Part shown: positions 8,676 through 16,940 of the stretch, piece by piece
Layout of the letters: each line of letters opens with the position of its first letter
Position numbering within the stretch: position 1 is the stretch's first letter
DNA from: Alphaproteobacteria bacterium
GTDB lineage: Bacteria > Pseudomonadota > Alphaproteobacteria > GCA-2731375
Assembly (NCBI GenBank): GCA_021776235.1
Contig: JAJFGG010000126.1
Span: 1-33,607 of the forward strand
Length of the DNA: 33,607 nucleotides
Direction: 5' to 3'
Program-made: the position numbers and the translations under genes
The notes under the pieces: generated by a model
The model's input: the letters and a program-made list of their open reading frames with translations, nothing else
The model's database searches: none
Told to the model about the DNA's origin: nothing

Positions 8676-9577
8676 GCCACCATATTAGCAGATTTCCGGT
8701 CTTCCCTGTGAAATATGTAGAGGCCGCTGGCGATCAGCAATGCAGCGCCCAGCACGGTCCAGAGGTCGGGCGTGTCGCCCCAAATCAGGAACCCGATGGC
8801 CCCGGCCCACAGCAGTGACGAATATCTGAATGGTGTCACCAGGGCCGCTTCGGCGAAGCGGAAGGTCTCTATATGCAAAAAATGCGCAATGCACAGCAGT
8901 ACGCCGGCCATGGCCAGCAAGCCAAGATCACCCATACCCGGAGGCTGCCAGGCGAACGGCGCCATGACGGCACCAGCCAGAGTAACACCCAATGTGGAGT
9001 AGAACAGGGTGGTTCCGGAAGCCTCCGTGTGCGAAATGCGGCGGGTCAGAAGATCGCGAAAGGCCCCGCACAGCGCCGCGCCGGCGGGCAACAGGGCGGC
9101 CCAATTCAGGCCACCGGCACCGGGCCGCAGCATCACCAAAACACCGGCAAAACCCACCAAAACAGCGGTCCAGCGGCGCCAGCCCACCTGTTCGGCCAGC
9201 ATCAGGGGCGCCAGGGCCGTGACGAAAACCGGCCCGACAAAAGCAACGGCGACATTTTCCGCCAACGGCATCAGGCGCAAGCCCGAGACGAACAAAAACG
9301 TGCTGGCGATCATCAAGGCGGCGCGGATCAGTTGCACCCCGGGATATTTAACGCGAAAGATATGGAACTCTTTCCGCCAGCATAGCACCAGCGCAATAAT
9401 GATGAGGGCTGCCAAGCCGCGCGAAGCCAGTATCTGCCCCAGTTGAAATTCACTTGAGGCCCACTTCACCATGGCATCATTCATGGTCAGCAGCAGACTA
9501 CCCACAATCATGTAGGCGATGCCCCGGCCCGGCGCCTCGACGCGTCCTGGCGGGCGCGCTTTATCCACTAAGCTCAC
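8672..9577 (-). CDS. DMT/EamA-family membrane transporter
   Basis: Inner-membrane protein of the drug/metabolite transporter superfamily, with two EamA repeats of about five helices each. The 301 residues begin with a short polar tail, then GIAYMIVGSLLLTMNDAMVK as the first helix, a typical EamA N-terminus; the second repeat starts near ISHTEASGTTLFYSTLGV. The C-terminus is a short charged tail ending in Lys/Ser/Ala-rich residues. The substrate cannot be deduced. It overlaps galE by four bases and lies 31 bases after the UDP-glucuronate epimerase gene, so it may move a metabolite linked to envelope glycan synthesis, or simply be carried in the operon. Confidence 0.85.
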   Translation of the reverse strand: MSLVDKARPPGRVEAPGRGIAYMIVGSLLLTMNDAMVKWASSEFQLGQILASRGLAALIIIALVLCWRKEFHIFRVKYPGVQLIRAALMIASTFLFVSGLRLMPLAENVAVAFVGPVFVTALAPLMLAEQVGWRRWTAVLVGFAGVLVMLRPGAGGLNWAALLPAGAALCGAFRDLLTRRISHTEASGTTLFYSTLGVTLAGAVMAPFAWQPPGMGDLGLLAMAGVLLCIAHFLHIETFRFAEAALVTPFRYSSLLWAGAIGFLIWGDTPDLWTVLGAALLIASGLYIFHREDRKSANMVA

Positions 9578-9608
9578 GCTATGTCGCCGTCATGTTCCGG
9601 GGCCGCCG

Positions 9609-10631
9609 TTAAAGTTTATGATATTCCCGATACCAGTCGGCGAACCGGGGGACACCTTCCGCAATGGTAGTGGTGGGCCGGAAGCCGAGATCCCTTTCGA
9701 TCGCCGTCAGGTCGGCAAAAGTATATTTTACATCGCCCGGCTGCATAGGCTCCAATATGCGCTCCGCCTTACGGCCCAACGCGTCTTCCAATATCTCGAT
9801 CAGGCGCAACAGGGGTTCGGGATGGTTGTTGCCGATGTTGTAAATCCGATGCGGCGCCGTTGACGCATCCACTGCGCCGCCATTTGTGCCGCCGTTCCCG
9901 CCGGTGCCGACGCCAGAGCCAGGCGGATTGTCGCGCGCCATCAGTATGCCCGAGACAATATCGTCCACGTATGTGAAGTCCCGGTGCATATCACCGTGAT
10001 TGAAAATCTTGATAGGCCGCCCGGCCAGGATCGCTTCAGTAAACAGCCACAACGCCATGTCGGGCCGGCCCCAGGGGCCATAGACGGTAAAAAAGCGCAG
10101 CCCGGTCTGCGGAATTCTGTACAGATGGGCATAGGACCGGGACAACAACTCGTCCGACTTCTTGGTCGCGGCATAAAGGGAAATCGGTTCGTCAACCCGG
10201 TCTGCCTCTGAAAAGGGCAGCTTGGTATTGCCGCCATAGACCGAGGAGGACGAGGCATAAACCATATGCTTCAGGGCTGCCTGCTGGCGGGCCAGTTCCA
10301 GAACAACCATGTGGCCGACCAGGTTTGCCTCCACATAGGCAAAAGGGTTTTCAATGGAATGGCGGACACCGGCCTGGGCGGCGAGGTGGATGATATAGTT
10401 GATTTTCAGATCACCGACGACATCCTGCATGGCGGCGCGATCAGCGATATTGACTTGATGAAAGTTGAAGTTGGGATGTTCCAGCAATTGCCGTAAACGG
10501 TCTTCCTTCAGGGTTGCGGAATAGTACGGATTAAGATTGTCGACACCGATTACTCTTTCCCCCTGGTCCAGCAGTCGCCGGGCCACGTGAAAGCCGATAA
10601 ACCCGGCGGCACCGGTAAGCAGGTTCGTCAT
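9609..10631 (-). CDS. UDP-glucuronate 4-epimerase-like NAD-dependent epimerase
   Basis: Extended SDR that most resembles bacterial UDP-glucuronate 4-epimerases (LspL/CapI type), which make UDP-galacturonate for LPS core or capsule. The start is taken at the ATG giving MTNLLTGAAGFIG (340 residues); an upstream in-frame ATG adds 17 unlikely residues. Features are TGAAGFIG at 6-13, the family-typical IGVDNLNPYYSATLKEDRL, ASSSSVYG near 126-133, Tyr153/Lys157 in YAATK, and FFTVYGPWGRPDMALWLFT. The segment from about 238 to 258 is a Gly/Asn-rich low-complexity insert where relatives are short. Next on the strand are a DMT transporter, galE and gmhA; the whole run probably supplies LPS or capsule precursors. 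Confidence 0.88.
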   Translation of the reverse strand: MTNLLTGAAGFIGFHVARRLLDQGERVIGVDNLNPYYSATLKEDRLRQLLEHPNFNFHQVNIADRAAMQDVVGDLKINYIIHLAAQAGVRHSIENPFAYVEANLVGHMVVLELARQQAALKHMVYASSSSVYGGNTKLPFSEADRVDEPISLYAATKKSDELLSRSYAHLYRIPQTGLRFFTVYGPWGRPDMALWLFTEAILAGRPIKIFNHGDMHRDFTYVDDIVSGILMARDNPPGSGVGTGGNGGTNGGAVDASTAPHRIYNIGNNHPEPLLRLIEILEDALGRKAERILEPMQPGDVKYTFADLTAIERDLGFRPTTTIAEGVPRFADWYREYHKL

Positions 10632-10900
10632 ACGCTCAATCGCTCCAAATCCGCTGTCATCAGACCCCATGGAAAGGCACAATCAGGGGCCCTGCACCGC
10701 TTTATCCTGCCTGCTGGGTTTGACCTCGCCGCCCTTATTCGTCTATCTGACGGCGTTGCCGGGACCAGCGTACAGGCGACGGCAAATGAAGCGCTGGCTT
10801 ATGGTAGCATTCGAGCATAGATTCGATTTAACCGCCATTTCGCCTGACCGGCAGAGTATAGCTTAAGCACTCATTACGCCGTCCCACGGGGCGCGTCAAC

Positions 10901-11956
10901 GTGAAGGAGGAGGCCATCAACGGGGTTTGGAACAGTGCGGTATACGGACTTGTCACGGTCGCGGCGGCGGCCGGGATCAGTGCGTTGGTTTGCGTCTTCG
11001 CGCGGCCGATTTGCGAATGGCTGGGGCTATTGGATGCCCCGGACGGCAAGCGCAAAATACATCCCACTATAACGCCCCTGGCCGGCGGCCTGGCGATTGG
11101 TCTGCCCGCGCTGCTGGCGCTGCTCCACGCCGCGCTGACGACGCCATTCCTGCCTCTCTACCTGACCGTGGCGGTTGCTGGATTGGCCTGTCTGTTGTTG
11201 GGTCTGTTGGATGACCGGGCCCACATCCGCCCGATCTACCGGTTATTGTTGTCCCTATTGCTGGCCCTGGCCGTTTTGGAGGTAGTGCCGGCGCTGCGGG
11301 TAACCTTTCTGCATTTTAGCTTCCTGGGCCAGGTCGCCTTTCTGGATCAGTTCGCCCTGGTTTTTACGGCTATCTGCATCGTGGGCCTACAAAATGCCAT
11401 CAATATGGCCGACGGCAAAAATGGCCTGGTAATCGGTCTGTGCCTTTTCTGGTGTCTGGATCTGTTGCTGTTTGCGCCGGATCATCTGCGGCTGGTGCTG
11501 TTGTCCCTGGGCGCGGCATTGGTCGTGGCCCTGGCATTCAATCTACGGGGCCGTTTGTTTCTGGGCGATTCGGGCAGTTATTTTCTCAGCTTCACCTTGG
11601 CCCTGCTGGCGATTTACGTTTACGACATCGCCTTCACAACTTTGCCGGCGGATCTGGTGGTGTTGTGGTTTTTGATACCGGTCATCGATTGTTTGCGGGT
11701 AATGGCCGTGCGCGTGGCCCGAGGCAACTCACCCTTCGCCTCGGACCGTAGTCATTTGCATCATTTCCTTTATCATCGGATGCCCTGGCGCTGGGGCCTG
11801 CTGGTCTATCTGGGCCTCGCCGGACTGCCCGGCTTGCTGGCCTCGTTTGCGCCCAGCACCGCCCCGGCCTGGGGCATCGCGGCGGTATGTTGTTACGGCG
11901 TGATTATTGCCTGGCCGGGCCGGCGCAGCCAGACCGCACGCGATGCGGCGAAATAG
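10901..11956 (+). CDS. WecA/MraY-family undecaprenyl-phosphate sugar-1-phosphate transferase
   Basis: Polytopic inner-membrane enzyme that starts O-antigen or capsule repeat units by moving a HexNAc-1-phosphate from its UDP form to undecaprenyl phosphate. About ten helices are visible in 351 residues. Family motifs are all present: LGLLDDR with the Asp pair at 104-105, NAINMADGKNGL at 165-176, LGDSGSYFL from 221, and the HLHH loop motif at 285-288. The HxHH form points to the WecA/WbpL branch rather than MraY, which works in peptidoglycan. The only in-frame start found is the GTG at 10901, followed at once by a GGAGGAGG run that would itself be a good ribosome site, so the true start is uncertain. 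This is the plausible initiating enzyme for the glycans made by the downstream cluster. Confidence 0.88.
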   Translation: MKEEAINGVWNSAVYGLVTVAAAAGISALVCVFARPICEWLGLLDAPDGKRKIHPTITPLAGGLAIGLPALLALLHAALTTPFLPLYLTVAVAGLACLLLGLLDDRAHIRPIYRLLLSLLLALAVLEVVPALRVTFLHFSFLGQVAFLDQFALVFTAICIVGLQNAINMADGKNGLVIGLCLFWCLDLLLFAPDHLRLVLLSLGAALVVALAFNLRGRLFLGDSGSYFLSFTLALLAIYVYDIAFTTLPADLVVLWFLIPVIDCLRVMAVRVARGNSPFASDRSHLHHFLYHRMPWRWGLLVYLGLAGLPGLLASFAPSTAPAWGIAAVCCYGVIIAWPGRRSQTARDAAK

Positions 11957-12004
11957 CGGCAAATTCACGCTTTAAAACAGGCGCATTTTTCCCTGCCAAG
12001 AACG

Positions 12005-12033
12005 TTGTTTCCTAGGGCTTCGATGCCTATATT
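12005..12033 (+). promoter_or_regulatory. Sigma70-type promoter of the tRNA-Gln gene
   Basis: TTGTTT at 12005-12010 and TATATT at 12028-12033 are separated by exactly 17 bases, and the tRNA begins 14 bases after the -10 hexamer. The spacing, hexamers and position in front of a stable RNA gene agree. This was recognised by eye, not by a scoring model. Confidence 0.6.
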
Positions 12034-12047
12034 GCCCGTCGTCGAAT

Positions 12048-12121
12048 TGGGGCGTAGCCAAGTGGTAAGGCATCGGGTTTTGATCCCGTGATCGCAGGTT
12101 CGATCCCTGCCGCCCCAACCA
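12048..12121 (+). tRNA. tRNA-Gln (anticodon TTG)
   Basis: The acceptor arms TGGGGCG and CGCCCCA pair over seven bases, followed by discriminator A and an encoded CCA. The T arm is GCAGG-TTCGATC-CCTGC with a perfect five-base stem. The anticodon loop is TTTTGAT, giving anticodon TTG. The anticodon stem has four G-C pairs closed at its outer end by a T-T mismatch (TCGGG against CCCGT). It stands alone between the WecA-like gene and a small membrane-protein gene, with its own promoter. Confidence 0.95.
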
Positions 12122-12259
12122 ATCCGACCGGTGGAGCAGATTTCAGTCGGCCAACCTTGCGACTGCAGCCTGATGATTGCGTCTATGCCGTTATTGTTTG
12201 GGAAATTGAGCAGATATTGATTATATGTGCTCCGGGCACTTTACTTTCTAGGATGGATC

Positions 12260-12490
12260 ATGCAACTCGATTTGTTCGCCACCGTACCCGACAGGGCATT
12301 GGAATTGGCGCTGATATTCTTTGGCTTTGTTGGCATGCTGACACCCTTGGCGCTGTGGATCACCTGGTCGGAGTTTACTTTTTTTCTGGTTTTGGCCGTT
12401 GGCGCCATAGCTATCGGCGTTTTCGTCTTGCTGTCGTGGTATTTCAACACCCGCTACAAGGCCCGCCACGGCAACCGCCTGCCGGACTAG
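12260..12490 (+). CDS. Small membrane protein of unknown function
   Basis: A 76-residue protein if it starts at the ATG at 12260, which has an AGGA at 12249-12252, about seven bases upstream; a GTG 33 bases earlier would add 11 residues. Two membrane helices are evident: one around LALIFFGFVGMLTPLALWI and one around FFLVLAVGAIAIGVFVLLSW, followed by a basic cytoplasmic tail (NTRYKARHGNRLPD). There is no recognised domain. It follows the tRNA-Gln and precedes another small membrane protein on the same strand. It may be a genuine lineage-specific gene; codon composition fits its neighbours, but no function can be given. Confidence 0.6.
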   Translation: MQLDLFATVPDRALELALIFFGFVGMLTPLALWITWSEFTFFLVLAVGAIAIGVFVLLSWYFNTRYKARHGNRLPD

Positions 12491-12627
12491 CCGGCCGGAA
12501 ATAGATCGGATAATTCCGTCCCCTATGGCGCTTTAATCAACGTGCTGCGTCTTGCGTGATGGCCAGCCCTGCCTATCTGTTGTCCATACTTCCCTTAACC
12601 AAGCCATAGCCACGGGGACGCAGCAGT

Positions 12628-12942
12628 ATGGACGAGAATCTCAAAGCCAACCTCAGCGAGCACTCGATTTGGCAGCGCCTGTTTTTCATGCTGCTATTCG
12701 CGGTGATCTTCAATATTGTTGAATTCATCGTTTTTGCGGTTGCCGTGGTGCAATTCTTGATACGCCTGACGACGGGGGCGGTAAATACGGAATTGCAGGC
12801 CCTTGGCCCGCGTCTGGGTCAATACCTGCAACAGATCGTGGCGTTCGAGACCTTCAACACGGAACAACGCCCTTATCCTTTCGCACCTTTTCCCGAATCC
12901 GACGGGACAGCCGCGCCCGACGGTCAGGCCCAGGCGGGATAG
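12628..12942 (+). CDS. DUF4389-family small membrane protein
   Basis: A 104-residue protein whose layout and sequence resemble the DUF4389 family: a polar N-terminus (MDENLKANLSEHSIWQR), one long hydrophobic stretch from about residue 18 to 46, the segment VVQFLIRLTTGAVNTELQAL and an amphipathic stretch LGQYLQQIVAFETFNTEQRP, which is the part most conserved in that family. The C-terminus is Pro/Gly/Ala-rich and probably disordered. Members are widespread in Proteobacteria and have no established function; automated labels such as lipase on relatives are not supported by any visible catalytic motif. It is convergent with the aminotransferase gene, with 33 bases between their stop codons. Confidence 0.72.
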   Translation: MDENLKANLSEHSIWQRLFFMLLFAVIFNIVEFIVFAVAVVQFLIRLTTGAVNTELQALGPRLGQYLQQIVAFETFNTEQRPYPFAPFPESDGTAAPDGQAQAG

Positions 12943-12975
12943 AGCCGCAAATCCCGCGCCGCACCGCCCAAGTTA

Positions 12976-14157
12976 TTAACCATAGGATACCTTGGCGGCG
13001 GCGAATGCCGCCTTCAGATCCGCCTGCATGACGCTCACATCGGCACAGACGGCGTAGCGCAGAAATTTCCCGAAGTGCACGCCGACGACGCCGGTATTTT
13101 CGATCATCGCGAAATTGAACTGTTCGGCGCTTGCCATGACCTCGCCGAAGGCCTCGCGGGGGCTTTCCCAAAGGGTATAAAATCCGGCCCGCGGCTGGAT
13201 GGCGAGGCGCATACTGCAACCGGTCATGAGCGTAATGAGCAGTTCCAGGCGTTGTTGGTAAAGGCTGCGAAAATGCCTGATCCCTGATTGATCCATCTCC
13301 AGGGCGGCGAGAGCGCCGGCCGCCATGGGGGCGACGAAGCCGGTATCCGTCTTGCCTTTCACCTCCTTCAGGTCGGCGATGAAATCCGCCGACCCGACCA
13401 TGGCGCCCACATGCCAACCGGTGCCGTTGCCGATTAATTTCGCCGCCGTAAAGGCCTCGGCCCAGGACAGATCCGGGAAATCCACGGCGATCTCACTGAG
13501 AGTGATACTTTCTGCTCCGTGACTGAGCGCGATATAGGCCGCGTCATTGAACAGGCGGATATTGTGATCGGCACAGAACTGGCAAAGTTCCCGCAACCAG
13601 GGCGCCTCGGCGATTTGACCCGAGGGATTGTGCGGATAGTTGAGCATGATCAGGTTGGTGCCCGGCGCGACGTCAGCCATGGCAAAGCGAAAGGCATTAG
13701 CGGCGTTCAAGGCCAGCGCATAGTGGCTGACGTTGACATGGTAGTCGCACCAATCGGCCGGGGTGGGATAGCCTGGCTTGGTCATGGTCGCAACCGATAC
13801 CGCCGCCGCGGCGCAGCCGCAGGCCAGAGGCAGCAGCCCCAGGATCGGCTTGATGCCCGGGATCGGCAGGTAGTCCAGGCCATCAACGGCCAGCTCCGCC
13901 GCAAGATGGGCGCGAATGAAACGGCGCGAGAAATCCGGCACCGCCGGGCTGTCGTTATATTGATAGGCATGCATGCTTTCGGCATCGCTCAAAACCGCGG
14001 TCCCCGCCGCTTGCCGCGCGCTGAGCAGTGCCGGCCCCTTCGGCTCACCAATGGATAGGTCGAACAGCTTTTGGCCCCGGGCCTCCGCCTCAGCGCGTTT
14101 GCCACGGATCTTCTGAAAGATGTTGGCCCCGCCTGCAGGCAATCGAGATTGTCTCAT
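12976..14157 (-). CDS. PLP-dependent class I/II aminotransferase
   Basis: Fold-type I aminotransferase of 393 residues, cytoplasmic. The key residues can be seen: NYPHNPSG at 173-180, the cofactor-binding Asp205 in FNDAAY with Tyr208, and the Schiff-base Lys240 in AAKLIGNGTGWHVG. An Arg in LRYAVCAD near the end would bind the substrate carboxylate. The N-terminus FDLSIGEPKGP is typical of aspartate, LL-diaminopimelate and N-succinyldiaminopimelate aminotransferase subfamilies. The substrate cannot be chosen from sequence alone. It is flanked by the DUF4389 gene and a tRNA-Leu, with no obvious pathway partner, so there is no context to assign it to lysine, aspartate or nucleotide-sugar metabolism. 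Confidence 0.83.
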   Translation of the reverse strand: MRQSRLPAGGANIFQKIRGKRAEAEARGQKLFDLSIGEPKGPALLSARQAAGTAVLSDAESMHAYQYNDSPAVPDFSRRFIRAHLAAELAVDGLDYLPIPGIKPILGLLPLACGCAAAAVSVATMTKPGYPTPADWCDYHVNVSHYALALNAANAFRFAMADVAPGTNLIMLNYPHNPSGQIAEAPWLRELCQFCADHNIRLFNDAAYIALSHGAESITLSEIAVDFPDLSWAEAFTAAKLIGNGTGWHVGAMVGSADFIADLKEVKGKTDTGFVAPMAAGALAALEMDQSGIRHFRSLYQQRLELLITLMTGCSMRLAIQPRAGFYTLWESPREAFGEVMASAEQFNFAMIENTGVVGVHFGKFLRYAVCADVSVMQADLKAAFAAAKVSYG

Positions 14158-14313
14158 GTTTCAATCCTTGCATTGCCCGGCCAGCCTATATTCCAGGGGC
14201 GGGGTCTGACAAGCCGCGGACAGCGCCGACCGTGTTATTTGCGGCCCCAGATCCAACGCCCCGGACAGAGCAAAGGCGTCAGCCGTTTCCCACCGCCAAC
14301 GCCTTGAAAAGAA

Positions 14314-14400
14314 TGGTGCCCCTGCCCCGACTCGAACGGGGACGTCCGTAAGGACAACAGATTTTGAGTCTGTCGCGTCTGCCAATTCCGCCACAGGGGC
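14314..14400 (-). tRNA. tRNA-Leu (anticodon CAA)
   Basis: On the minus strand the gene starts GCCCCTGTGGCGGAATTGGC and ends CAGGGGCACCA, so the seven-base acceptor stem pairs perfectly and CCA is encoded. The anticodon arm ACAGA-CTCAAAA-TCTGT gives anticodon CAA. A long variable arm, as expected of a class II leucine tRNA, lies before the T arm (CCCCG-TTCGAGT-CGGGG). Length is 87 bases. A TTGACC about 50 bases upstream (14457-14452) could be a -35 element, but only weak -10 sequences follow. This tRNA marks the border between conserved DNA and the accessory glycan region. Confidence 0.95.
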
Positions 14401-14785
14401 ATCAAATGTTCAGCGCAATTCCGCAGGATCCGGCCCATGCGCGTCGCGCACGGTCAACTTCCCAATCCGGCGGAAGTGAGCGGAACGGCTATTACCACGA
14501 TCACCAGGCCGAGAAAAGAGCTAAAGACCGTCATTCACCCCAGCAAGGGCGGGCCGACGCCGGCCGATTACATGACCATTTTGGATAGGTACTGTCTCGA
14601 CGGCCAATTTTCGCCAGCCATCGGCGATAGTAGCGGGAGGTTCGCATGGCGTTTTCGCGGCGAAGCGTTGTTGGCTTGGTGCTCTATGGCGGTGGCCCTT
14701 TAGAGCGTGTCGCGGCTAATCTGAATGGCCCGTCTTCAAGCCGCTAAATTGACAACGCCGTATAGAATGCCCCTCGCAGGGCTAC
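14401..14785. other. 385-base intergenic stretch with a short candidate ORF
   Basis: No recognisable gene lies between tRNA-Leu and the O-antigen-ligase gene. Two things stand out: the second copy of a 19-base repeat at 14700-14718, and a 33-codon frame at 14646-14747 on the plus strand, which follows a GGGAGG five bases before its ATG but runs through the repeat and matches nothing known. It could be the remains of a lost gene. Longer frames here show no domain and look accidental. Confidence 0.4.
14700..14718. repeat. 19-base dispersed repeat, copy 2
   Basis: Identical to the 19 bases at 6359-6377. This copy lies in the gene-poor gap upstream of the O-antigen-ligase gene. Outside the shared 19 bases the two sites are unrelated, which argues against a recent segmental duplication and for a repeat family or mobile-element end. 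Confidence 0.6.
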
Positions 14786-16180
14786 ATGTTTTCGTATAAA
14801 TTTGCCCAAATGACACGAAAATTAATTTTATTCCCGTTTTTGACAATTATCTTGTTGGCCCCGTTGCCCTTCGCCTCAAACCGTCCCTGGTCATGGGCTC
14901 TCTTGAGCCTTCTGGTGGGCCTTCTGGTGGTTATGGAGGTGCTCTTTCGCGGGCGTAATGGTGGCAACAGCGATCGCTTCATGGTTCGGATGCTGCCAGG
15001 CGTCGTCCTGGTGGGGCTGATAATCAGTTGGATCGTATTTCAGACATCCGCCAGCATCCCGCCGGACATGGCCCACCCATTATGGCGCGAAGTAACCCGG
15101 TCAATGTCCATGGACGTGAGGCCGACCATCAGTCTGGATAGCGAAGCGACCATGAGTGCGCTGACACGGCTGTTATCTTACTGCGGCGTATTCTGGATTG
15201 GCGCCCGGTTGGGCCGGAACCCGGACAACGCGCTATTCATGTTGAAATCTTTTGTTCTGGCATCCTGTCTTTACGCGGCCTATGGCCTGTTCGTTCATTT
15301 CGCCGGCCTCGACTCAATTCTTTGGTATGACAAGTGGGCCTACCGTGGCCGTTTGACCAGCACATTTGTCAATACGAACACCTACGCCACCTTTGCGGGC
15401 CTTGGTTTGATCGCCAGTATCGCACTAACGAGCCAAATATTGGGGAGAGGACTGCGCGGCCATAACACCCGACGGGCCATGTTGCTCGAATTGGGCAACC
15501 GCGTATCTGGCCAGGCTTGGTTGCCCATATCGGGAATATTCCTGACAGCGTTCGCCCTCATGCTCAGCCATTCCCGAGGCGGGCTATTGAGTACTGGATT
15601 TGGCCTGCTGGTGCTGTTCGTGACTTTCTCTTATACCAAGCCCGAGTCCCGGAAAACCGGGCTTATCTTTCTTGCCTGCATAGTTTTGTTCATCGTGGTC
15701 ACATACGTCGTGGCCGGCGACACCATGGATGTACGGCTGGCGCTAGCATCATCCGACTCAGGCAAAAGAGGCGAGCTTTTCGCGACCATCCTTGCGGCGA
15801 TCCCGTCAAATCCGTACCTGGGAACGGGGTATGGCACCTTTGAACAGGCGTTCATGGCTTACAAGTCCTATCCCCTGTCATTGGGCAACTGGACCAAGGC
15901 CCATAATTCATACCTTGAATTGGCATTTGAGCTGGGAATACCCGCGACAATAGCCATGGTCAGCTTGTTCCTGTGGCTCGCGGGCGTCTTCATTCATGGC
16001 CTGTTGCACCGCCGCCGGCTGCGGGTTTTCGCGGCCATTGGTCTATCAGCAACAGCGTTGGTCGGGGCCCACGCCACTGTCGATTTCAGCCTGCAAATTC
16101 CGGGGTTTACGGTGTGCTACATGCTGCTGATCAGTATCGCGTGGGCGCAGTCATGGCCAACCCACCGCCGCGCTCGGTAA
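14786..16180 (+). CDS. O-antigen ligase / polymerase family membrane protein (Wzy_C type)
   Basis: Polytopic inner-membrane protein of the family that includes WaaL ligases, which join lipid-linked O-antigen to lipid A-core, and some polysaccharide polymerases. Length is 464 residues with about ten helices. Typical elements are FVNTNTYATFAGLGL (from 194), ALMLSHSRGGLL (259-268) before the large periplasmic loop, GTGYGTFEQAF (346-356) and KAHNSYLELAFELG (371-384) after it, and the final helix region with VDFSLQIPG. The start is uncertain: ATG 14786 and ATG 14810 are both in frame and neither has a clear ribosome site. A dead polysaccharide copolymerase gene is convergent behind it, and another polymerase candidate lies at 29-30 kb, so ligase is the likelier role here. 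Confidence 0.85.
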   Translation: MFSYKFAQMTRKLILFPFLTIILLAPLPFASNRPWSWALLSLLVGLLVVMEVLFRGRNGGNSDRFMVRMLPGVVLVGLIISWIVFQTSASIPPDMAHPLWREVTRSMSMDVRPTISLDSEATMSALTRLLSYCGVFWIGARLGRNPDNALFMLKSFVLASCLYAAYGLFVHFAGLDSILWYDKWAYRGRLTSTFVNTNTYATFAGLGLIASIALTSQILGRGLRGHNTRRAMLLELGNRVSGQAWLPISGIFLTAFALMLSHSRGGLLSTGFGLLVLFVTFSYTKPESRKTGLIFLACIVLFIVVTYVVAGDTMDVRLALASSDSGKRGELFATILAAIPSNPYLGTGYGTFEQAFMAYKSYPLSLGNWTKAHNSYLELAFELGIPATIAMVSLFLWLAGVFIHGLLHRRRLRVFAAIGLSATALVGAHATVDFSLQIPGFTVCYMLLISIAWAQSWPTHRRAR

Positions 16181-16224
16181 AAAAAATACCGGCCATTCGA
16201 ATTAAGTACGGTGGCAACCGGGAG

Positions 16225-16924
16225 GGCGCGGCGCGTGGCCTCGAATTTGGCTTCCAATTGATCGAAAATGTAGTGATCGGCCATACCATTGGCGATCGTC
16301 GCGGCTCCTCGGATCGAAAGGAGATTTTGATGACATACGAGCGGCTGACGGGGGTTACGGCAAACCCGCTGATGACGCTATCGACAACCTTGGCGCTGAT
16401 TTGCTCTTCGATCTCGGCCGCATTCATAACGCGGGCGGGATGTGTTTCGAATACCGCCCGGTACAACACCTTCCAGTCCATCCAGTCCTCCGGCCACCAA
16501 TTCTTCGGATTCAGAGTTGTGGCGAAAAAATCTTTCGGCCTAAGGCTGGCATTGAATTCCGCTACGTCTCGCAATCCTAAATCAGCAACTACCCGCGCAA
16601 CCAATGTCCGGGATGTGAGTATTTCAATCTCACTCAGAATAGTTGCCGCGTCGGCGGAAAGACCGGATAAGACGGCTTCCATATCGACCGTCTGATTGGT
16701 CCGGTATCGATCATTACCTTCGTGGAAGCGGTATATTTGGGCGTGAGTTGAAAAGCGATTAGGGTCGCCAAAGTGGAAATTAGAAGCATGGTTGTAACAA
16801 CTACCGCTTTTCATCGCCATAGCGTGCGGAGGACTGGCCGCGGGTCAATTTCACTGGCCAATTGCCCGCCTACATTCTGAGGCTTATCGCCTGGCGCCGT
16901 GGGTACCGCATATAAATTGGCCAT
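16225..16924 (-). pseudogene. Decayed GumC/Wzz-type polysaccharide copolymerase (chain-length regulator)
   Basis: This was an inner-membrane polysaccharide co-polymerase N-terminus. Starting at an ATG at 16924 the frame gives MANLYAVPTAPGDKPQNVGG and then LRTLWR, where a TGA at codon 38 (16813-16811) replaces what should be an Arg codon. The first membrane helix and LTPKYTASTKVMIDT follow in the same frame, then a frameshift (one C appears lost) moves to TNQTVDMEAVLSGLSADAAT, the strongly conserved core. A second frameshift after FRSEEP leads to IANGMADHYIFDQLEAKF. Similarity stops at ATRRA (16225), so the coiled-coil, second helix and any kinase part are gone. A long open frame in this interval is only a composite of the shifted frames. 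It is convergent with the ligase gene. Confidence 0.85.
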
Positions 16925-16940
16925 GGATCGCCTTTAAGAA

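Noticed and set aside
10632-10682. N-terminal extension of the UDP-glucuronate epimerase
   Set aside because: The added 17 residues precede the NAD-binding strand, which in this family begins within a few residues of the start; a GGAG lies before the shorter start.
14314-14400. tRNA-Leu as attachment site of a genomic island
   Set aside because: The glycan region lies on the 5' side of the tRNA, no integrase gene and no repeat of the tRNA 3' end were seen.
14437-14703. 88-codon plus-strand frame after tRNA-Leu
   Set aside because: No domain, no ribosome site and unusual amino-acid composition; most likely chance.
16131-16820. A 229-codon minus-strand frame that looks like a gene
   Set aside because: It joins shifted frames of a dead copolymerase and runs into the 3' end of the ligase gene; its start is not the original start.
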